The notes: generated by a model not told the origin, from the sequence alone. DNA of 64,000 nt from Lachnospiraceae bacterium 28-4 (GCA_000403275.2 KE159599.1:583391-647390), one strand, 5' to 3'. Counted from the first letter of the stretch, positions 17,512 through 27,233 are shown. A program made the numbers and translations.

Positions 17512-17557
17512 GGGGCAATGCCTGTACTTTGCCCTGCCGTCGCCTTCCACCCGGTAT

Positions 17558-17586
17558 TTGACACTATGCCTTTTTACACCTATAAT
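17558..17586 (+). promoter_or_regulatory. Sigma-A promoter
   Basis: Perfect TTGACA (17558-17563), a 17-base spacer and TATAAT (17581-17586), about 36 bases upstream of the membrane-protein start. It probably drives the membrane protein and the downstream GH2 gene. Confidence 0.88.
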
Positions 17587-17622
17587 AAATATTATGTAAA
17601 TACTAATGAATACAGGAGGGAC

Positions 17623-18330
17623 ATGAACTTGGGTTATATTATTTTCACCATTTATTTTCTTGCGATTCTTGCAGTTCTTTATTTCATACCGAAACGGAGG
17701 CAAATGAAACAAGCCAAAAAAAACGGAAGCCTGACAGGGGCAATGGGAGGACAGGCGGCCTATACAAAAGAACAACAGTTTCTTGCCAAGGAACAATTTG
17801 CCGCTTACCGGAAAACAGTTTATGCAGACCATCCGCAAGTGGAACGGTTCGAATCCGTCAAGAAAAAAGTGATCCTTTTTCTGGTTCTTTCCAACTTCCT
17901 GCTCATATTTGCTAAAATCTGTTTTGCTGGAAAAACTGCGGGGATCTCCATAACAGCATTCATCCCGGCGTTTATCTCGGCTTTCCTCACCACCTTTGGA
18001 CTCAATGCTATTTTTCTGTTCTGTGCTATGGGGCCGAAATGGACAATGGCATTTCTCTTATATATTCTTGTGCTGAAAGATATCCTGTCAGCCGCAAACG
18101 TGCTGTTTACCCAGCTTGGCATAGATTCCTTTGAAAAATTTGTGCGGGCATACATAGACGGCTTCCGGCAGTATCCCCTTGCTATCACCCTGGATTTCCT
18201 TTCCTGGATCTATATGCTGCTTGTTCTTGCCGCCGCTATATGGCTGACCCTTATTCCAAAGAACAGGGAATTGGCAAAACAGTCTGAGACTCTCCAGATG
18301 CAGTTAAAAAATTTCACCCCCACTCTCTGA
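17623..18330 (+). CDS. Hypothetical membrane protein
   Basis: A 235-residue protein starting at MNLGYIIFTIYF, with GGAGGG three bases upstream and a consensus promoter before that. About five hydrophobic segments are visible: residues 3-22 and about 85-105, 110-140, 145-165 and 195-215. A basic, Gln-rich cytoplasmic stretch lies at about 23-80. I do not recognise the family. It lies 32 bases before the GH2 gene and is probably co-transcribed with it, but nothing in the sequence shows a shared function. Confidence 0.75.
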   Translation: MNLGYIIFTIYFLAILAVLYFIPKRRQMKQAKKNGSLTGAMGGQAAYTKEQQFLAKEQFAAYRKTVYADHPQVERFESVKKKVILFLVLSNFLLIFAKICFAGKTAGISITAFIPAFISAFLTTFGLNAIFLFCAMGPKWTMAFLLYILVLKDILSAANVLFTQLGIDSFEKFVRAYIDGFRQYPLAITLDFLSWIYMLLVLAAAIWLTLIPKNRELAKQSETLQMQLKNFTPTL

Positions 18331-18362
18331 AAATAAATTCCACAAAGAAACGGAGTTAAACT

Positions 18363-20201
18363 ATGGATCTTTTCGATTGCGCGCGCAACATTAATAAATC
18401 TCACGAAAATGACGTACTCGCCAGGCTCACTACGGTCTGGGGGGAAGAACTGGATCCCGAACATGTGCTGGAGGAATATCCCCGGCCGCAGTTAAAAAGG
18501 GATAACTTCACCATTCTGAATGGATATTGGCGGTACGCCATCACCCGATCCGGCGATATGCCGACGGCTTATGACGGAACCATTCTTGTTCCATTCTCCC
18601 CGGAAAGCATCCTTTCGGGCGTAGAAAGGCAGTTACAGCCGGATGAATACTTATGGTATGAGCGAGGTATTTTTATTACCGCCCAAGATTATGCCTCTCT
18701 TTCTTCCAAAAAACTGATCCTCCATTTCGGCGCAGTCGATCAGACCGCCCTGGTCTGCCTGAACGGACGGAAGGTTTGCACCCACACAGGCGGCTATCTT
18801 CCTTTTGAAGCGGATCTTACGCCCTTTCTCAGAGAAGGCTGCAATTCCCTGTCTCTACGCGTCCGGGATGCCAGCGATGCTTCTTACCATTCCAGAGGCA
18901 AACAGACGCTGAAGCGGGGCGGCATGTTTTACACTGCCCAGAGCGGCATATGGCAGACAGTATGGATGGAGTGGGTTCCAAAAAATTATATCCGAAAGTT
19001 CTATCTGACCCCCGACTACGATAAAGGCGAACTCCATATCCGAATGCTGACCCATGGAACCGCCCCCGTCCGAATACAGGTTTTTGAAGAAAGCAACTGC
19101 ATCTGCGACGACTCTTATAAAGAGCCTGTCCCGCCAAAAAAGAAGGAATCTTCGGCCTCTGCTTTATCTGCTGCCAAAAGAAACCCGGAAGGATACAGCC
19201 TTTCCGCCATCATACGCATTCCGAAAGCGCGCCCCTGGACGACGGAAGACCCGTTCCTTTACACGTTGAAAATACAATTCGGGGACGACCATGTCGAAAG
19301 CTATTTTGCCATGCGCTCCTTTACAGTGGAACCGGATGAAAAAGGCATCCCGCGCTTCTGCCTGAACCACTCCCCCCTTTTCCTCCACGGTGTGCTGGAC
19401 CAAGGCTACTGGCCGGACGGCCTTTATACTGCCCCTTCCGACCAAGCGTTTGTTTACGATATCCGTACCATGAAGGAATTGGGCTTCAATATGATACGGA
19501 AGCACATTAAGATAGAGGCGGCGCGCTGGTATTACCATTGCGACCGTCTGGGCATCATCGTATGGCAGGACATGGTAAGCGGAGGCTCGAGCTATTCCCT
19601 TCCCCTCGTCTGCTACCTTCCTACCCTCATACCCGATATTTCCGGTCATCTAAAAGACAATAACTACAAGCTCTTCGGCCGCTCTTCCAAAAAGGGGCGG
19701 AACGAATGGATCAAAGAATGTCTGGATACGATTGATTATTTATATAATGTCCCCTCCATCGCCGTTTGGGTTCCCTTCAACGAAGGCTGGGGACAGTTCG
19801 ATGCCGGCCGCATTACAAAGCTTATCCGCAAAAAGGACAAAACCCGCCCCATTGACCAGGCAAGCGGCTGGTTCGACCAGGGCGGCGGAGATTTTAAAAG
19901 CGTTCATAACTATTTCCGCAAACTGGATGTGGTCAAAGACCACCGGGCCTTTGTCCTCTCCGAATACGGCGGCTATGCCTGCCGCATCGAAGGCCATTCC
20001 AGCGTGGAACGTATCTATGGCTATAAAAAATTCTCCACCAAAGAAGATTTCTCCAGGGCTTACCGCCTGCTTCTTGACACAGAATTAAAGCCTTTGATTG
20101 AAAAAGGACTTTGCGGCGCCGTTTATACCCAGCTCTCCGATGTGGAAGAGGAGGTGAACGGTCTGCTCACCTATGACAGAAAAGTCTGCAAACCTCAATA
20201 A
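18363..20201 (+). CDS. Glycoside hydrolase family 2 protein
   Basis: A 612-residue GH2-type enzyme with no signal peptide, so cytoplasmic. The N-terminal jelly-roll sugar-binding domain (about residues 40-210) has YLWYERG, LHFGAVDQTALVCLNG and GYLPFEADLT. An immunoglobulin-like segment with a charged PPKKKE insertion follows near residues 255-265, then the TIM barrel with NMIRKHIKIE. The acid/base is in PFNEGWGQFD (E474) and the nucleophile in VLSEYGGYA (E534). It is shorter than LacZ-type enzymes and lacks their C-terminal domains. The substrate is probably a beta-galactoside, glucuronide or mannoside, but this cannot be told from motifs. Confidence 0.88.
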   Translation: MDLFDCARNINKSHENDVLARLTTVWGEELDPEHVLEEYPRPQLKRDNFTILNGYWRYAITRSGDMPTAYDGTILVPFSPESILSGVERQLQPDEYLWYERGIFITAQDYASLSSKKLILHFGAVDQTALVCLNGRKVCTHTGGYLPFEADLTPFLREGCNSLSLRVRDASDASYHSRGKQTLKRGGMFYTAQSGIWQTVWMEWVPKNYIRKFYLTPDYDKGELHIRMLTHGTAPVRIQVFEESNCICDDSYKEPVPPKKKESSASALSAAKRNPEGYSLSAIIRIPKARPWTTEDPFLYTLKIQFGDDHVESYFAMRSFTVEPDEKGIPRFCLNHSPLFLHGVLDQGYWPDGLYTAPSDQAFVYDIRTMKELGFNMIRKHIKIEAARWYYHCDRLGIIVWQDMVSGGSSYSLPLVCYLPTLIPDISGHLKDNNYKLFGRSSKKGRNEWIKECLDTIDYLYNVPSIAVWVPFNEGWGQFDAGRITKLIRKKDKTRPIDQASGWFDQGGGDFKSVHNYFRKLDVVKDHRAFVLSEYGGYACRIEGHSSVERIYGYKKFSTKEDFSRAYRLLLDTELKPLIEKGLCGAVYTQLSDVEEEVNGLLTYDRKVCKPQ

Positions 20202-20223
20202 AAAATGCCGCCTCCCGGCGGCA
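20200..20223 (-). terminator. Terminator of the MATE gene
   Basis: TGCCGCC/GGCGGCA stem with a four-base loop (20206-20223). On the minus strand it is followed by TTTTTT. It overlaps the last bases of the plus-strand GH2 gene, so it lies between convergent genes. Confidence 0.75.
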
Positions 20224-20236
20224 CCAATCGTCCACG

Positions 20237-20329
20237 AGAAGAATGCCCGTATTTTGAGCATTCTCTGGCGTGAGACTTAGAACTTCTTCGCGAAGCAGCC
20301 TTTGCTGCTAGCGTAAACTGCCGTAGGCA
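20237..20329. other. Chain of short hairpins between convergent genes
   Basis: Non-coding interval containing AGAATGC/GCATTCT (about 20239-20264), the self-complementary CTTCGCGAAG, GCAGC/GCTGC and TGCC/GGCA in close succession, after the terminator stem at 20206. The density of small stems suggests a structured or repetitive intergenic sequence. I cannot assign it to a known RNA family. Confidence 0.45.
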
Positions 20330-20336
20330 ATTAGAA

Positions 20337-21698
20337 CTACTCCGCCTTCATATCATATATCCTATCCAGCTTCCTGCGTACATGGAAATAGGCCGGGATC
20401 AGAAACGCGTCTGCGAAAATCCAGGCTAACGGGCTGGCAAAGCAGACGCCGATGAACCCGAAAGCCGGCACCAGCAGCATGCCCGCCAGGCTCCTCGCTA
20501 CCATTTCGCACACGCCGGCCGTAATGGCAAGGACGCCAAAGCCCATCCCCTGAATCAGAAAACGCACCACGTTTACCACTGCCAGCGGGATAAAAAAGAT
20601 ACTATTGATGATCAAAAGCATTCTGGCATCAGCCAAAAGCTGCGCATCGGCCCCATCCACAAACAGGGAAGACAATTCCGCACCGAATAAATATGCAATG
20701 AGCAGCGCGAAAACCGAATAAACGGAAGCAATGATCATGCTCGCTTTTATCCCCTGTCCGAGCCGTTCCGGCTTTTTTGCCCCCACATTCTGCCCGCCAT
20801 AGGTCGCCATCGTAGATCCCAGGGCATCGTACGGGCAGCAAAAAAACATCCCCACTTTTCCTGCTGCCGTCACGGAAGCTACTGCGGCCGCGCCCAGTGT
20901 ATTGACTGCCGCCTGCAGGATCACGCTGCCGATCGCCGTAATGGAATACTGCAATCCCATCGGAATGCCCATCCCGCACAGCGTCTTCATGTATTGTATA
21001 TTTATCTTCCATTCCTCTTTTTCCATCCGTAAAAGAGGAAATTTTTTTATCATATAGATCAGACAAAATACGCCGGAAACGGCCTGTGAAACAACCGTCG
21101 CCACCGCTGCGCCCGCCACGCCCATATGCAGACTGATAATGCATACCAGATCCAGGGCGATATTTAAAAATGACGATAATGTCAAAAATACAAGCGGCGT
21201 CTTGCTGTCCCCCATGGCCCTGATAATCCCGGAAAGCATATTGTAAAGATAAGTAGCGGGAATACCCAGGAAAATAATAAAAATATAACTATAAGCATAG
21301 GAAAAAATATCATCCGGCGTTTTCATCGCCATCAGCATTTCTCGGCAAAAGACCGCCGTCGCTATGGTCATCACCGCCGAAAAGAGAATGGACAGCCACA
21401 TGCCGTTGGCTATAAATCGCCGCATGCCGGAATAATCCTTCGCGCCAAACTTATGCGCCAAAGGAATTGCAAATCCGTTGCATACGCCCATGCAGAATCC
21501 AATAATCAAAAAATTCAATGACCCTGTGCTTCCTACCCCCGCCAATGCATTCACACCCAATACGCGCCCTACAATGATCGTATCCATCACATTATAAAAC
21601 TGCTGAAACAAAAAACCGAACAGCAGCGGAATGGAAAAGCCGAGAATAAGCTTCATCGGCGATCCCTGTGTCATATCCTTTGTCGTATCTCCTGCCAT
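20337..21698 (-). CDS. MATE family efflux transporter
   Basis: A 453-residue, twelve-segment membrane protein with MATE hallmarks: PLLFGFLFQQFYNVMDTIIVGR near the N-terminus (split here), NGFAIPLAHKFGAKD, the internal repeat, and GGQNVGAKKPERL in the second half. It exports organic cations or drugs using Na+ or H+. GAGGAAG lies seven bases upstream of the start. It is a single gene, with terminators on both sides and no adjacent regulator. Confidence 0.92.
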   Translation of the reverse strand: MAGDTTKDMTQGSPMKLILGFSIPLLFGFLFQQFYNVMDTIIVGRVLGVNALAGVGSTGSLNFLIIGFCMGVCNGFAIPLAHKFGAKDYSGMRRFIANGMWLSILFSAVMTIATAVFCREMLMAMKTPDDIFSYAYSYIFIIFLGIPATYLYNMLSGIIRAMGDSKTPLVFLTLSSFLNIALDLVCIISLHMGVAGAAVATVVSQAVSGVFCLIYMIKKFPLLRMEKEEWKINIQYMKTLCGMGIPMGLQYSITAIGSVILQAAVNTLGAAAVASVTAAGKVGMFFCCPYDALGSTMATYGGQNVGAKKPERLGQGIKASMIIASVYSVFALLIAYLFGAELSSLFVDGADAQLLADARMLLIINSIFFIPLAVVNVVRFLIQGMGFGVLAITAGVCEMVARSLAGMLLVPAFGFIGVCFASPLAWIFADAFLIPAYFHVRRKLDRIYDMKAE

Positions 21699-21760
21699 AA
21701 TGCTTCCTCTCCTTGCCCTTTACTATTATCACATAAAAACATGCGCCGCCAGGCGCACAC

Positions 21761-21795
21761 CAAAAATGCTATCAGCGCCGTTGCCGGCACTGATA
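21761..21795 (-). terminator. Terminator of ptsI
   Basis: On the minus strand TATCAG-T-GCCG, a GCAA tetraloop, CGGC-G-CTGATA, then GCATTTTT. It lies 30 bases beyond the ptsI stop. Confidence 0.88.
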
Positions 21796-21824
21796 ACATA
21801 ATTTCAAACTCTTTGTCTTTCTGT

Positions 21825-23438
21825 TTATTCCATTTCCCGTACGATCTTCCTTACCGGAAGAACAAAAGTCGGTGTCACAGACAGTTCGTCCACGCCCATT
21901 TTTACAAATTCTTCTGTCAACGTAGTATCCGCTCCCAATTCCCCGCAAATACCTGCCCAGATACCTTCCTTATGTGCATTGTCCACAACCATCTTGATCA
22001 TCCGCAGGATCGCCTCGTGATGGGAATCATAAATAGGATCCAGCTTTGCATTCTGCCTGTCTATTGCCAGCGTATACTGTGTCAGATCGTTGGTTCCTAT
22101 ACTGAAAAAGTCCACTTCTTTTGCCAGCAGGTCGCTGATCATCGCTGCCGCAGGAGTCTCTATCATAATGCCCTGCTCTACGTCTGCAAAAGGAATTTCC
22201 TCTTCTCTCAGCTCTTTCTTTACTTCCTCCACAATCTCCTTGATCTGTCTTACTTCCTTTACCGAAATGATCATCGGATACATAATGGAGATCGTTCCAA
22301 ATATACTCGCCCTGAACAGCGCCCTCAACTGGGTCTTGAAAATATCCGGCTGGCTCAGGCAAATACGGATCGCCCGGTATCCCATCGCCGGGTTTTCCTC
22401 ATGATCCAGCCCGAAATAATCCGCCTGTTTATCCGCCCCGATATCGAGCGTACGGATAATCACCTTCTTGCCCGCCATCGTCTCGGCCACCTGCTTATAT
22501 GCCTGATACTGCTCTTCTTCCGTAGGGAAGGTATCCTTCTCCAGATAGAGGAACTCGCTTCTGAACAGGCCGATACCGCCGGCGTCGTTCTGTAATACAT
22601 TCGCCACATCGGAAACCTTTCCAATGTTTGCGTAAATATTAATTTTCTTCCCGCTCTTCGTTACATTCTCTTTGCCTTTCAGCTCCTGGAGCAGTTTCCG
22701 TTTTTCCACTTCCTGCTCATACCTGTTCCGGTAAGCTTCCAGCATCTCTTCTTCCGGGTCGACGATCAGCTTTCCTTCAAACCCGTCTACCACCGCCATC
22801 TTGCCATCTATCTCTAAGCTATAATCCACGCTGATCAGCGCAGGAATATTCATCGTCCTCGCCAGGATCGCCGTATGGGAATTGGAAGAACCGTATCGGG
22901 TGACAAAAGCAAGCACTTTACTCTTGTCCATCTGCACGGTCTCGCTGGGAGCTAGGTCATCCGCAACCACGATAGTCGCCTCTTCCGTCTCCAGCTCTTC
23001 CCCGTCTCCGCCCTGTAAAACACGGATCAGCCGTTCCGAAATATCCTTTACGTCTGCCGCTCTCGCCTTCATATAATCGTCGTCCATTTCCGCAAACATT
23101 TTCGCAAAATTATCGCCTGTTACAGCTACCGCATATTCCGCGTTAATATTCTGCGTCTCAATCATGTTTGTGATAGAATCCAGATAATCCTGATCCTCCA
23201 GCATCATCTGGTGGACGTCAAAGATCATTGCCCCTGATTCCCCGACTTCCTTCACCGCTTTTTCATACAAAGCCTTAAGTTGTCCAAGAGCCTTTTCCTT
23301 CGCCTCCGTTACCCGCGCCAACTCCCCGGCCGTATCCTCTACATGAGTTCTCTTTACACTTTGATCGTCTTTTTTTAATATTGCAATCTTGCCAATCGCA
23401 ATCCCGGAAAACACCGGTTTTCCTCTAAACTCTGTCAT
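21825..23438 (-). CDS. ptsI: PTS enzyme I
   Basis: A 537-residue phosphoenolpyruvate-protein phosphotransferase, the first enzyme of the sugar PTS. It autophosphorylates from PEP and passes phosphate to HPr. The phospho-histidine is in GSSNSHTAILART (H188). The PEP-binding barrel shows GIGLFRSEFLYL, LDIGADKQ and the C-terminal IGTNDLTQYTLAIDRQN. Length is slightly below the usual about 570. GGAGGG precedes the start. No ptsH is adjacent, which is unusual but not rare in Clostridia. Confidence 0.95.
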   Translation of the reverse strand: MTEFRGKPVFSGIAIGKIAILKKDDQSVKRTHVEDTAGELARVTEAKEKALGQLKALYEKAVKEVGESGAMIFDVHQMMLEDQDYLDSITNMIETQNINAEYAVAVTGDNFAKMFAEMDDDYMKARAADVKDISERLIRVLQGGDGEELETEEATIVVADDLAPSETVQMDKSKVLAFVTRYGSSNSHTAILARTMNIPALISVDYSLEIDGKMAVVDGFEGKLIVDPEEEMLEAYRNRYEQEVEKRKLLQELKGKENVTKSGKKINIYANIGKVSDVANVLQNDAGGIGLFRSEFLYLEKDTFPTEEEQYQAYKQVAETMAGKKVIIRTLDIGADKQADYFGLDHEENPAMGYRAIRICLSQPDIFKTQLRALFRASIFGTISIMYPMIISVKEVRQIKEIVEEVKKELREEEIPFADVEQGIMIETPAAAMISDLLAKEVDFFSIGTNDLTQYTLAIDRQNAKLDPIYDSHHEAILRMIKMVVDNAHKEGIWAGICGELGADTTLTEEFVKMGVDELSVTPTFVLPVRKIVREME

Positions 23439-23564
23439 GTAAACCCTCCTTACCGCGATATTATTCTACCTTTTAGTTTAATGCATAACGGATAAGAAGT
23501 AAACCAAAAAATTGTTTTTTCTTCCATAAACTGCTTATAAAACTCATATGGCGCAGAACCGTTC

Positions 23565-24005
23565 TCAGATCGAATAATTCATGATTCCTTCCCTCTCCGT
23601 CTGCCGCCTTGCCAGCTCTCCGATCGTAACGCCGTCCACCACCCGGTTAATTGCCTCGCTCAGTTCCCTCCAAACGGCCAGCGTTTCACAAGTGTCACAG
23701 CGCTTGCACTGGTTTTCCTCATCCTCCAGGCACGCCACCGGACAAAGATTCCCTTCCGTCAGGCGCAGTATCATGCCGACCGTATAATCTTCGGGATCTC
23801 CGGCAATACGATAACCCCCCTGGGCCCCCCTCGTGCTTTTCACATATCCCGCTTTGTTCAGAACCGAAATAATCTGCTCCAGATATTTCTCCGATATCTC
23901 CTGCCGTTCCGCTATCTTCTTTACTTTGATATATTCTCCCGTATTATGCACCGCCAGATCCAGCATCACCCGGACCGCATACCGCCCCTTTGTGGAAATC
24001 TTCAT
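23565..24005 (-). CDS. Rrf2 family transcriptional regulator
   Basis: A 146-residue Rrf2 winged-helix protein: MKISTKGRYAVRVMLDLA, IAERQEISEKYLEQIISVL, GYVKSTRGAQGGY. It has a cysteine cluster at C88, C92, C100, C103 and C106 (LCPVAC...CKRCDTC) where IscR-type members bind an Fe-S cluster, so a redox- or Fe-S-sensing role is likely. Related Rrf2 proteins (CymR, IscR) control cysteine metabolism. cysK and metNIQ lie 3-6 kb away with a long inverted repeat at the cysK promoter, but no link is shown. Confidence 0.9.
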   Translation of the reverse strand: MKISTKGRYAVRVMLDLAVHNTGEYIKVKKIAERQEISEKYLEQIISVLNKAGYVKSTRGAQGGYRIAGDPEDYTVGMILRLTEGNLCPVACLEDEENQCKRCDTCETLAVWRELSEAINRVVDGVTIGELARRQTEREGIMNYSI

Positions 24006-24054
24006 CTAACACCCATGCCTTTCATGCCCTTCTCCCAGCCTTCAGACTCCGGAC

Positions 24055-25419
24055 TCAGAACTTATCGATAATGCCTTTCGCAAAAATAAATAATATCAGC
24101 GCCGGAAGAACAACCTTTAAATAAATTTTCAATGCCTTCGATACTTTCCATCCGTTCCCCGTATTCGCTTCTTTCAGATAGTTATCAAATCCCCATCCCT
24201 TTTTTGTCACGCAGAACAGCAGATAAACAAAAGATCCCAGCGGCAGCAGCAGATTGCTGACAATAAAATCTTCCAGATCCAGTATATTGCTTCCTTCCCC
24301 AAAAGGCATAAACCCTGACCAAAGATTAAACCCAAGCACACAGGGCAGGGAAAGCACGGCAAGCAGGATCCCATTGATCAGGCAGGACTTTTTACGGCTC
24401 AGCCCCCACATATCCATACCGCAGGAAATAATATTTTCAAATACGGCAAGCACCGTGGAAAAAGCCGCAAAGGACATGAATACGAAGAACAGGGTTCCCC
24501 ATATCCTCCCTCCCGCCATATTGTTAAATACATTCGGAAGCGTCACAAAAATAAGGGATGGGCCGCTGTCAGGATTGATCCCGAAAGAAAAGCACGCGGG
24601 AAAAATGATCAGTCCCGCCACAATAGCGACAAAAGTATCCAATACCGCAATATTGACCGACTCTTTTAAAAGAGTGTGTTCTTTTCCAATGTAGCTCCCG
24701 AAAATCGCCATGGATCCGATGCCAAGGCTCAGGGTAAAAAACGCCTGGTTCATAGCGCCCACCATCGTTTCGCCGATGCCCACTTCCATCATTCTGCCAA
24801 AATCCGGTTTCAGGTAAAATGCAAGCCCTTCCGCTCCGCCTTCCATCGTCAGGCTGTGTATGGCAAGCAATACCATGATCCCTAAAAGAGCCGCCATCAT
24901 TCCTTTGGTGATACGTTCCACGCCGCTTTGAAGCCCGGCAGAGCAAATGCCGAAGCCGACCACGACAACGAAAAGCATCAATCCTGCCATGACTCCGGGC
25001 TTCGCCAGCATACTGCCGAACATCTGCCCTACCTCCCCGGCATCCGCTCCCGTAAAGCGTCCTGTCAGCATGAGGTAAAAATAATATAACATCCATCCTG
25101 CCACGGTCGTATAGAACATCATCAAGCAATAATTGCCCGCCAGCCCTACATATCCATGCCAATGCCATTTCGTTCCCTTCGGTTCCAGCTCATGGAAACT
25201 CCTTATAACGCTCTTCTTGCTGGCACGCCCCACCGCAAACTCCATCGTCATTACGGGCAGCCCCATAATAGCCAGAAAGAACAGATAAAAAAGTACGAAA
25301 GCCCCGCCGCCATACCTTCCTGCCACATAAGGAAACCTCCATACATTTCCTATTCCGATCGCACACCCCGCCGAAAGCAATATAAATCCCAGGCGGGAAC
25401 TCAGCTTTTCTCTCTCCAT
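24055..25419 (-). CDS. Sodium-dependent transporter, NSS/SNF family
   Basis: About 454 residues from MEREKLSSRLGF, with AGAGG seven bases upstream. Eleven to twelve membrane segments are visible. Family marks are the first helix SAGCAIGIGNVWRFPYVAGRYGGGAF (split; the unwound GNVWRFP is the substrate/Na+ site) and the later FFTLSLGIGSMAIFGSYIG. Bacterial members co-transport an amino acid such as tryptophan, tyrosine or leucine with Na+. The gene follows a HAD hydrolase gene on the same strand with a short gap. Confidence 0.92.
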   Translation of the reverse strand: MEREKLSSRLGFILLSAGCAIGIGNVWRFPYVAGRYGGGAFVLFYLFFLAIMGLPVMTMEFAVGRASKKSVIRSFHELEPKGTKWHWHGYVGLAGNYCLMMFYTTVAGWMLYYFYLMLTGRFTGADAGEVGQMFGSMLAKPGVMAGLMLFVVVVGFGICSAGLQSGVERITKGMMAALLGIMVLLAIHSLTMEGGAEGLAFYLKPDFGRMMEVGIGETMVGAMNQAFFTLSLGIGSMAIFGSYIGKEHTLLKESVNIAVLDTFVAIVAGLIIFPACFSFGINPDSGPSLIFVTLPNVFNNMAGGRIWGTLFFVFMSFAAFSTVLAVFENIISCGMDMWGLSRKKSCLINGILLAVLSLPCVLGFNLWSGFMPFGEGSNILDLEDFIVSNLLLPLGSFVYLLFCVTKKGWGFDNYLKEANTGNGWKVSKALKIYLKVVLPALILFIFAKGIIDKF

Positions 25420-25444
25420 TCCGATACCTCTTGTCCTTTCCTGT

Positions 25445-26260
25445 CTATCCAAGTAATTGATAATGCGCCAGCGCCTGGTAAACGCCGTCCTCATCGATAT
25501 TAGCCGTCACATAATCCGCATAGGATTTCAACCGCTCGTTTCCGTTCCCCATCACGATCCCTGTGCCGCATTCCTGAATCATTTCCAGATCGTTCATGCT
25601 GTCGCCGACGGCAACCGCATCATCCATGCCGCCGCCATAATATTCCAGCACTTTCCGAATGCCGCCCGCCTTATTATTTTTTACGGAAATCACTTCTATG
25701 GAATGCATCCGCCCTCTTTCCGGCATACTGCTGACAAACTGGTATTTATCCTTAAAGTTCCTCTCCACTTCCTGCAAAGCTTCCGCTTCCAGGCTGTAAA
25801 GGCAAAATTTGTAAATCACTTCCCGTTCCGGGTCGTATGCCTCCATCCCGTGTACCGCCTTCTGCTGGAAGAATTCATGTCCGGAAGTTTCTTTTCCCTC
25901 CCCTTCAAAGTAATAGTCCCTGATCTCCGAATGCATATAGATCCCTTCTTTTCCTTCCAGAATATAAGAGACCCCTTTGCTTCTTCCGAATTCCAAAACC
26001 AGCTTCAGCTCGTCCTCCGGTATGTTGTCTTCGTAGATGATCTTTCCCTCTGTTTCCGCATAGGCTCCGGCCGCAGCAATGATCCCGTCAACGGCAATTT
26101 CCTCCACATGGTCCAGCAGACAGCATGAACGCCCCGTGCAGATAAACACCTTATGCCCGGCACGGCGCGCCAGTTCCACCGCACGGCGTGCGCTTTCGGG
26201 GACGGCATACTTTTTATGGTCAAACAGCGTCCCATCGATATCCAAAAAAATATATTTCAT
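25445..26260 (-). CDS. Cof-type HAD hydrolase
   Basis: A 271-residue HAD-IIB phosphatase: nucleophile FLDIDGTLFDHKK (D7 and D9), FICTGRSCCLLD, C2-type cap, then VISVKNNKAGGIRKVLEYYG and the motif-IV GDSMNDLEMIQECGTGIVMGN. Such enzymes dephosphorylate sugar phosphates, flavin or pyridoxal phosphates. Specificity is not readable. AAGGAG precedes the start. It shares a short intergenic gap with the downstream NSS transporter. Confidence 0.9.
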   Translation of the reverse strand: MKYIFLDIDGTLFDHKKYAVPESARRAVELARRAGHKVFICTGRSCCLLDHVEEIAVDGIIAAAGAYAETEGKIIYEDNIPEDELKLVLEFGRSKGVSYILEGKEGIYMHSEIRDYYFEGEGKETSGHEFFQQKAVHGMEAYDPEREVIYKFCLYSLEAEALQEVERNFKDKYQFVSSMPERGRMHSIEVISVKNNKAGGIRKVLEYYGGGMDDAVAVGDSMNDLEMIQECGTGIVMGNGNERLKSYADYVTANIDEDGVYQALAHYQLLG

Positions 26261-26360
26261 TCACAGCTCCTTACTCAAATGAGGGTGCTACAAAAACATG
26301 CCAAGCGGCACTGCCTTTTACACACCCTCAAATTCTCTGTTGCTTTCCAAAAACTCCCGT

Positions 26361-27176
26361 TTATTTAAACGGCACTACGGAACCCTGATACTTATCATTG
26401 ATGAACTTGCTGATCTCATCCGATTTTAATACCTCTACCAAGGCTTTTACCCCTTCGTTTTCTTCATTGCCTTCCTTCACTACAATTACATTTACATAGG
26501 TCTTAGCCGCTTCGGAATCCGAAGTCTCATACGCCAGGGCGTCCGTCTGCGCGTTCAGGCCGGCCTGTAATGCATAATTACCGTTCAGCACGACAAAGGA
26601 AGTTTCATCAATTACCCTCGCCACCTGTGCCGCTTCCAATTCTATGATCTCCACATTGTGGGGATTTTCAGCGATATCGTTTTTCGTTGCTTCCATTCCT
26701 GCGCCTTCTTTCAAGGTAATGACGCCATTGTCCTGCAACAGAAGAAGCGCCCTCGCTTCGTTGGTCGTGTCGTTGGGAACAGCGATCGTCGCTCCGTCCG
26801 AAATATTCGCAAGATCCGATTCTGTACCGCCGTAGATGCCAAGCGGTTCATAATGTATCTCGCCCACGTTCACGAGATGCGTGCCCTTTTCCGCATTGAA
26901 GCTGTCGAGATAAGGGGTATGCTGAAAATAATTGCAGTCAAAATCGCCCGCTTCCACCACTTCGTTCGGCTGTACGTAATCGTTAAATACCGTTACCTGC
27001 AAATCCCAGCCTTTCTCAGCCAGAATCGGTTTTGCAGCCTCCAATATTTCCGAATGCGGCACTTCCGTAGCGGCAACCGTAATCGTCCCCCCGTCTCCGC
27101 CCTTGGAACCGCAGCCAGCCAATACTCCTGCTGCAAGAACCGCTGCAACTGCTACCGAAACAATCCTTTTTTTCAT
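26361..27176 (-). CDS. metQ: MetQ/NlpA methionine-binding lipoprotein
   Basis: A 271-residue lipoprotein. The signal peptide ends in LAAGVLAGCGSK, giving lipidation at the Cys. The body has the family segments ATEVPHSEILE, DYVQPNEVVEAGDFDCNYFQH, IYGG and IAVPNDTTNEARALLLLQ. It delivers D/L-methionine to the MetNI transporter. It lies 57 bases after metI, last in the metN-metI-metQ order. GAGGAGG precedes the start. Confidence 0.95.
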   Translation of the reverse strand: MKKRIVSVAVAAVLAAGVLAGCGSKGGDGGTITVAATEVPHSEILEAAKPILAEKGWDLQVTVFNDYVQPNEVVEAGDFDCNYFQHTPYLDSFNAEKGTHLVNVGEIHYEPLGIYGGTESDLANISDGATIAVPNDTTNEARALLLLQDNGVITLKEGAGMEATKNDIAENPHNVEIIELEAAQVARVIDETSFVVLNGNYALQAGLNAQTDALAYETSDSEAAKTYVNVIVVKEGNEENEGVKALVEVLKSDEISKFINDKYQGSVVPFK

Positions 27177-27233
27177 AATTTTTTCCTCCTCTTATTTATA
27201 TAATCAAAAGGAACATGCCCTTTTCGATTCCTA

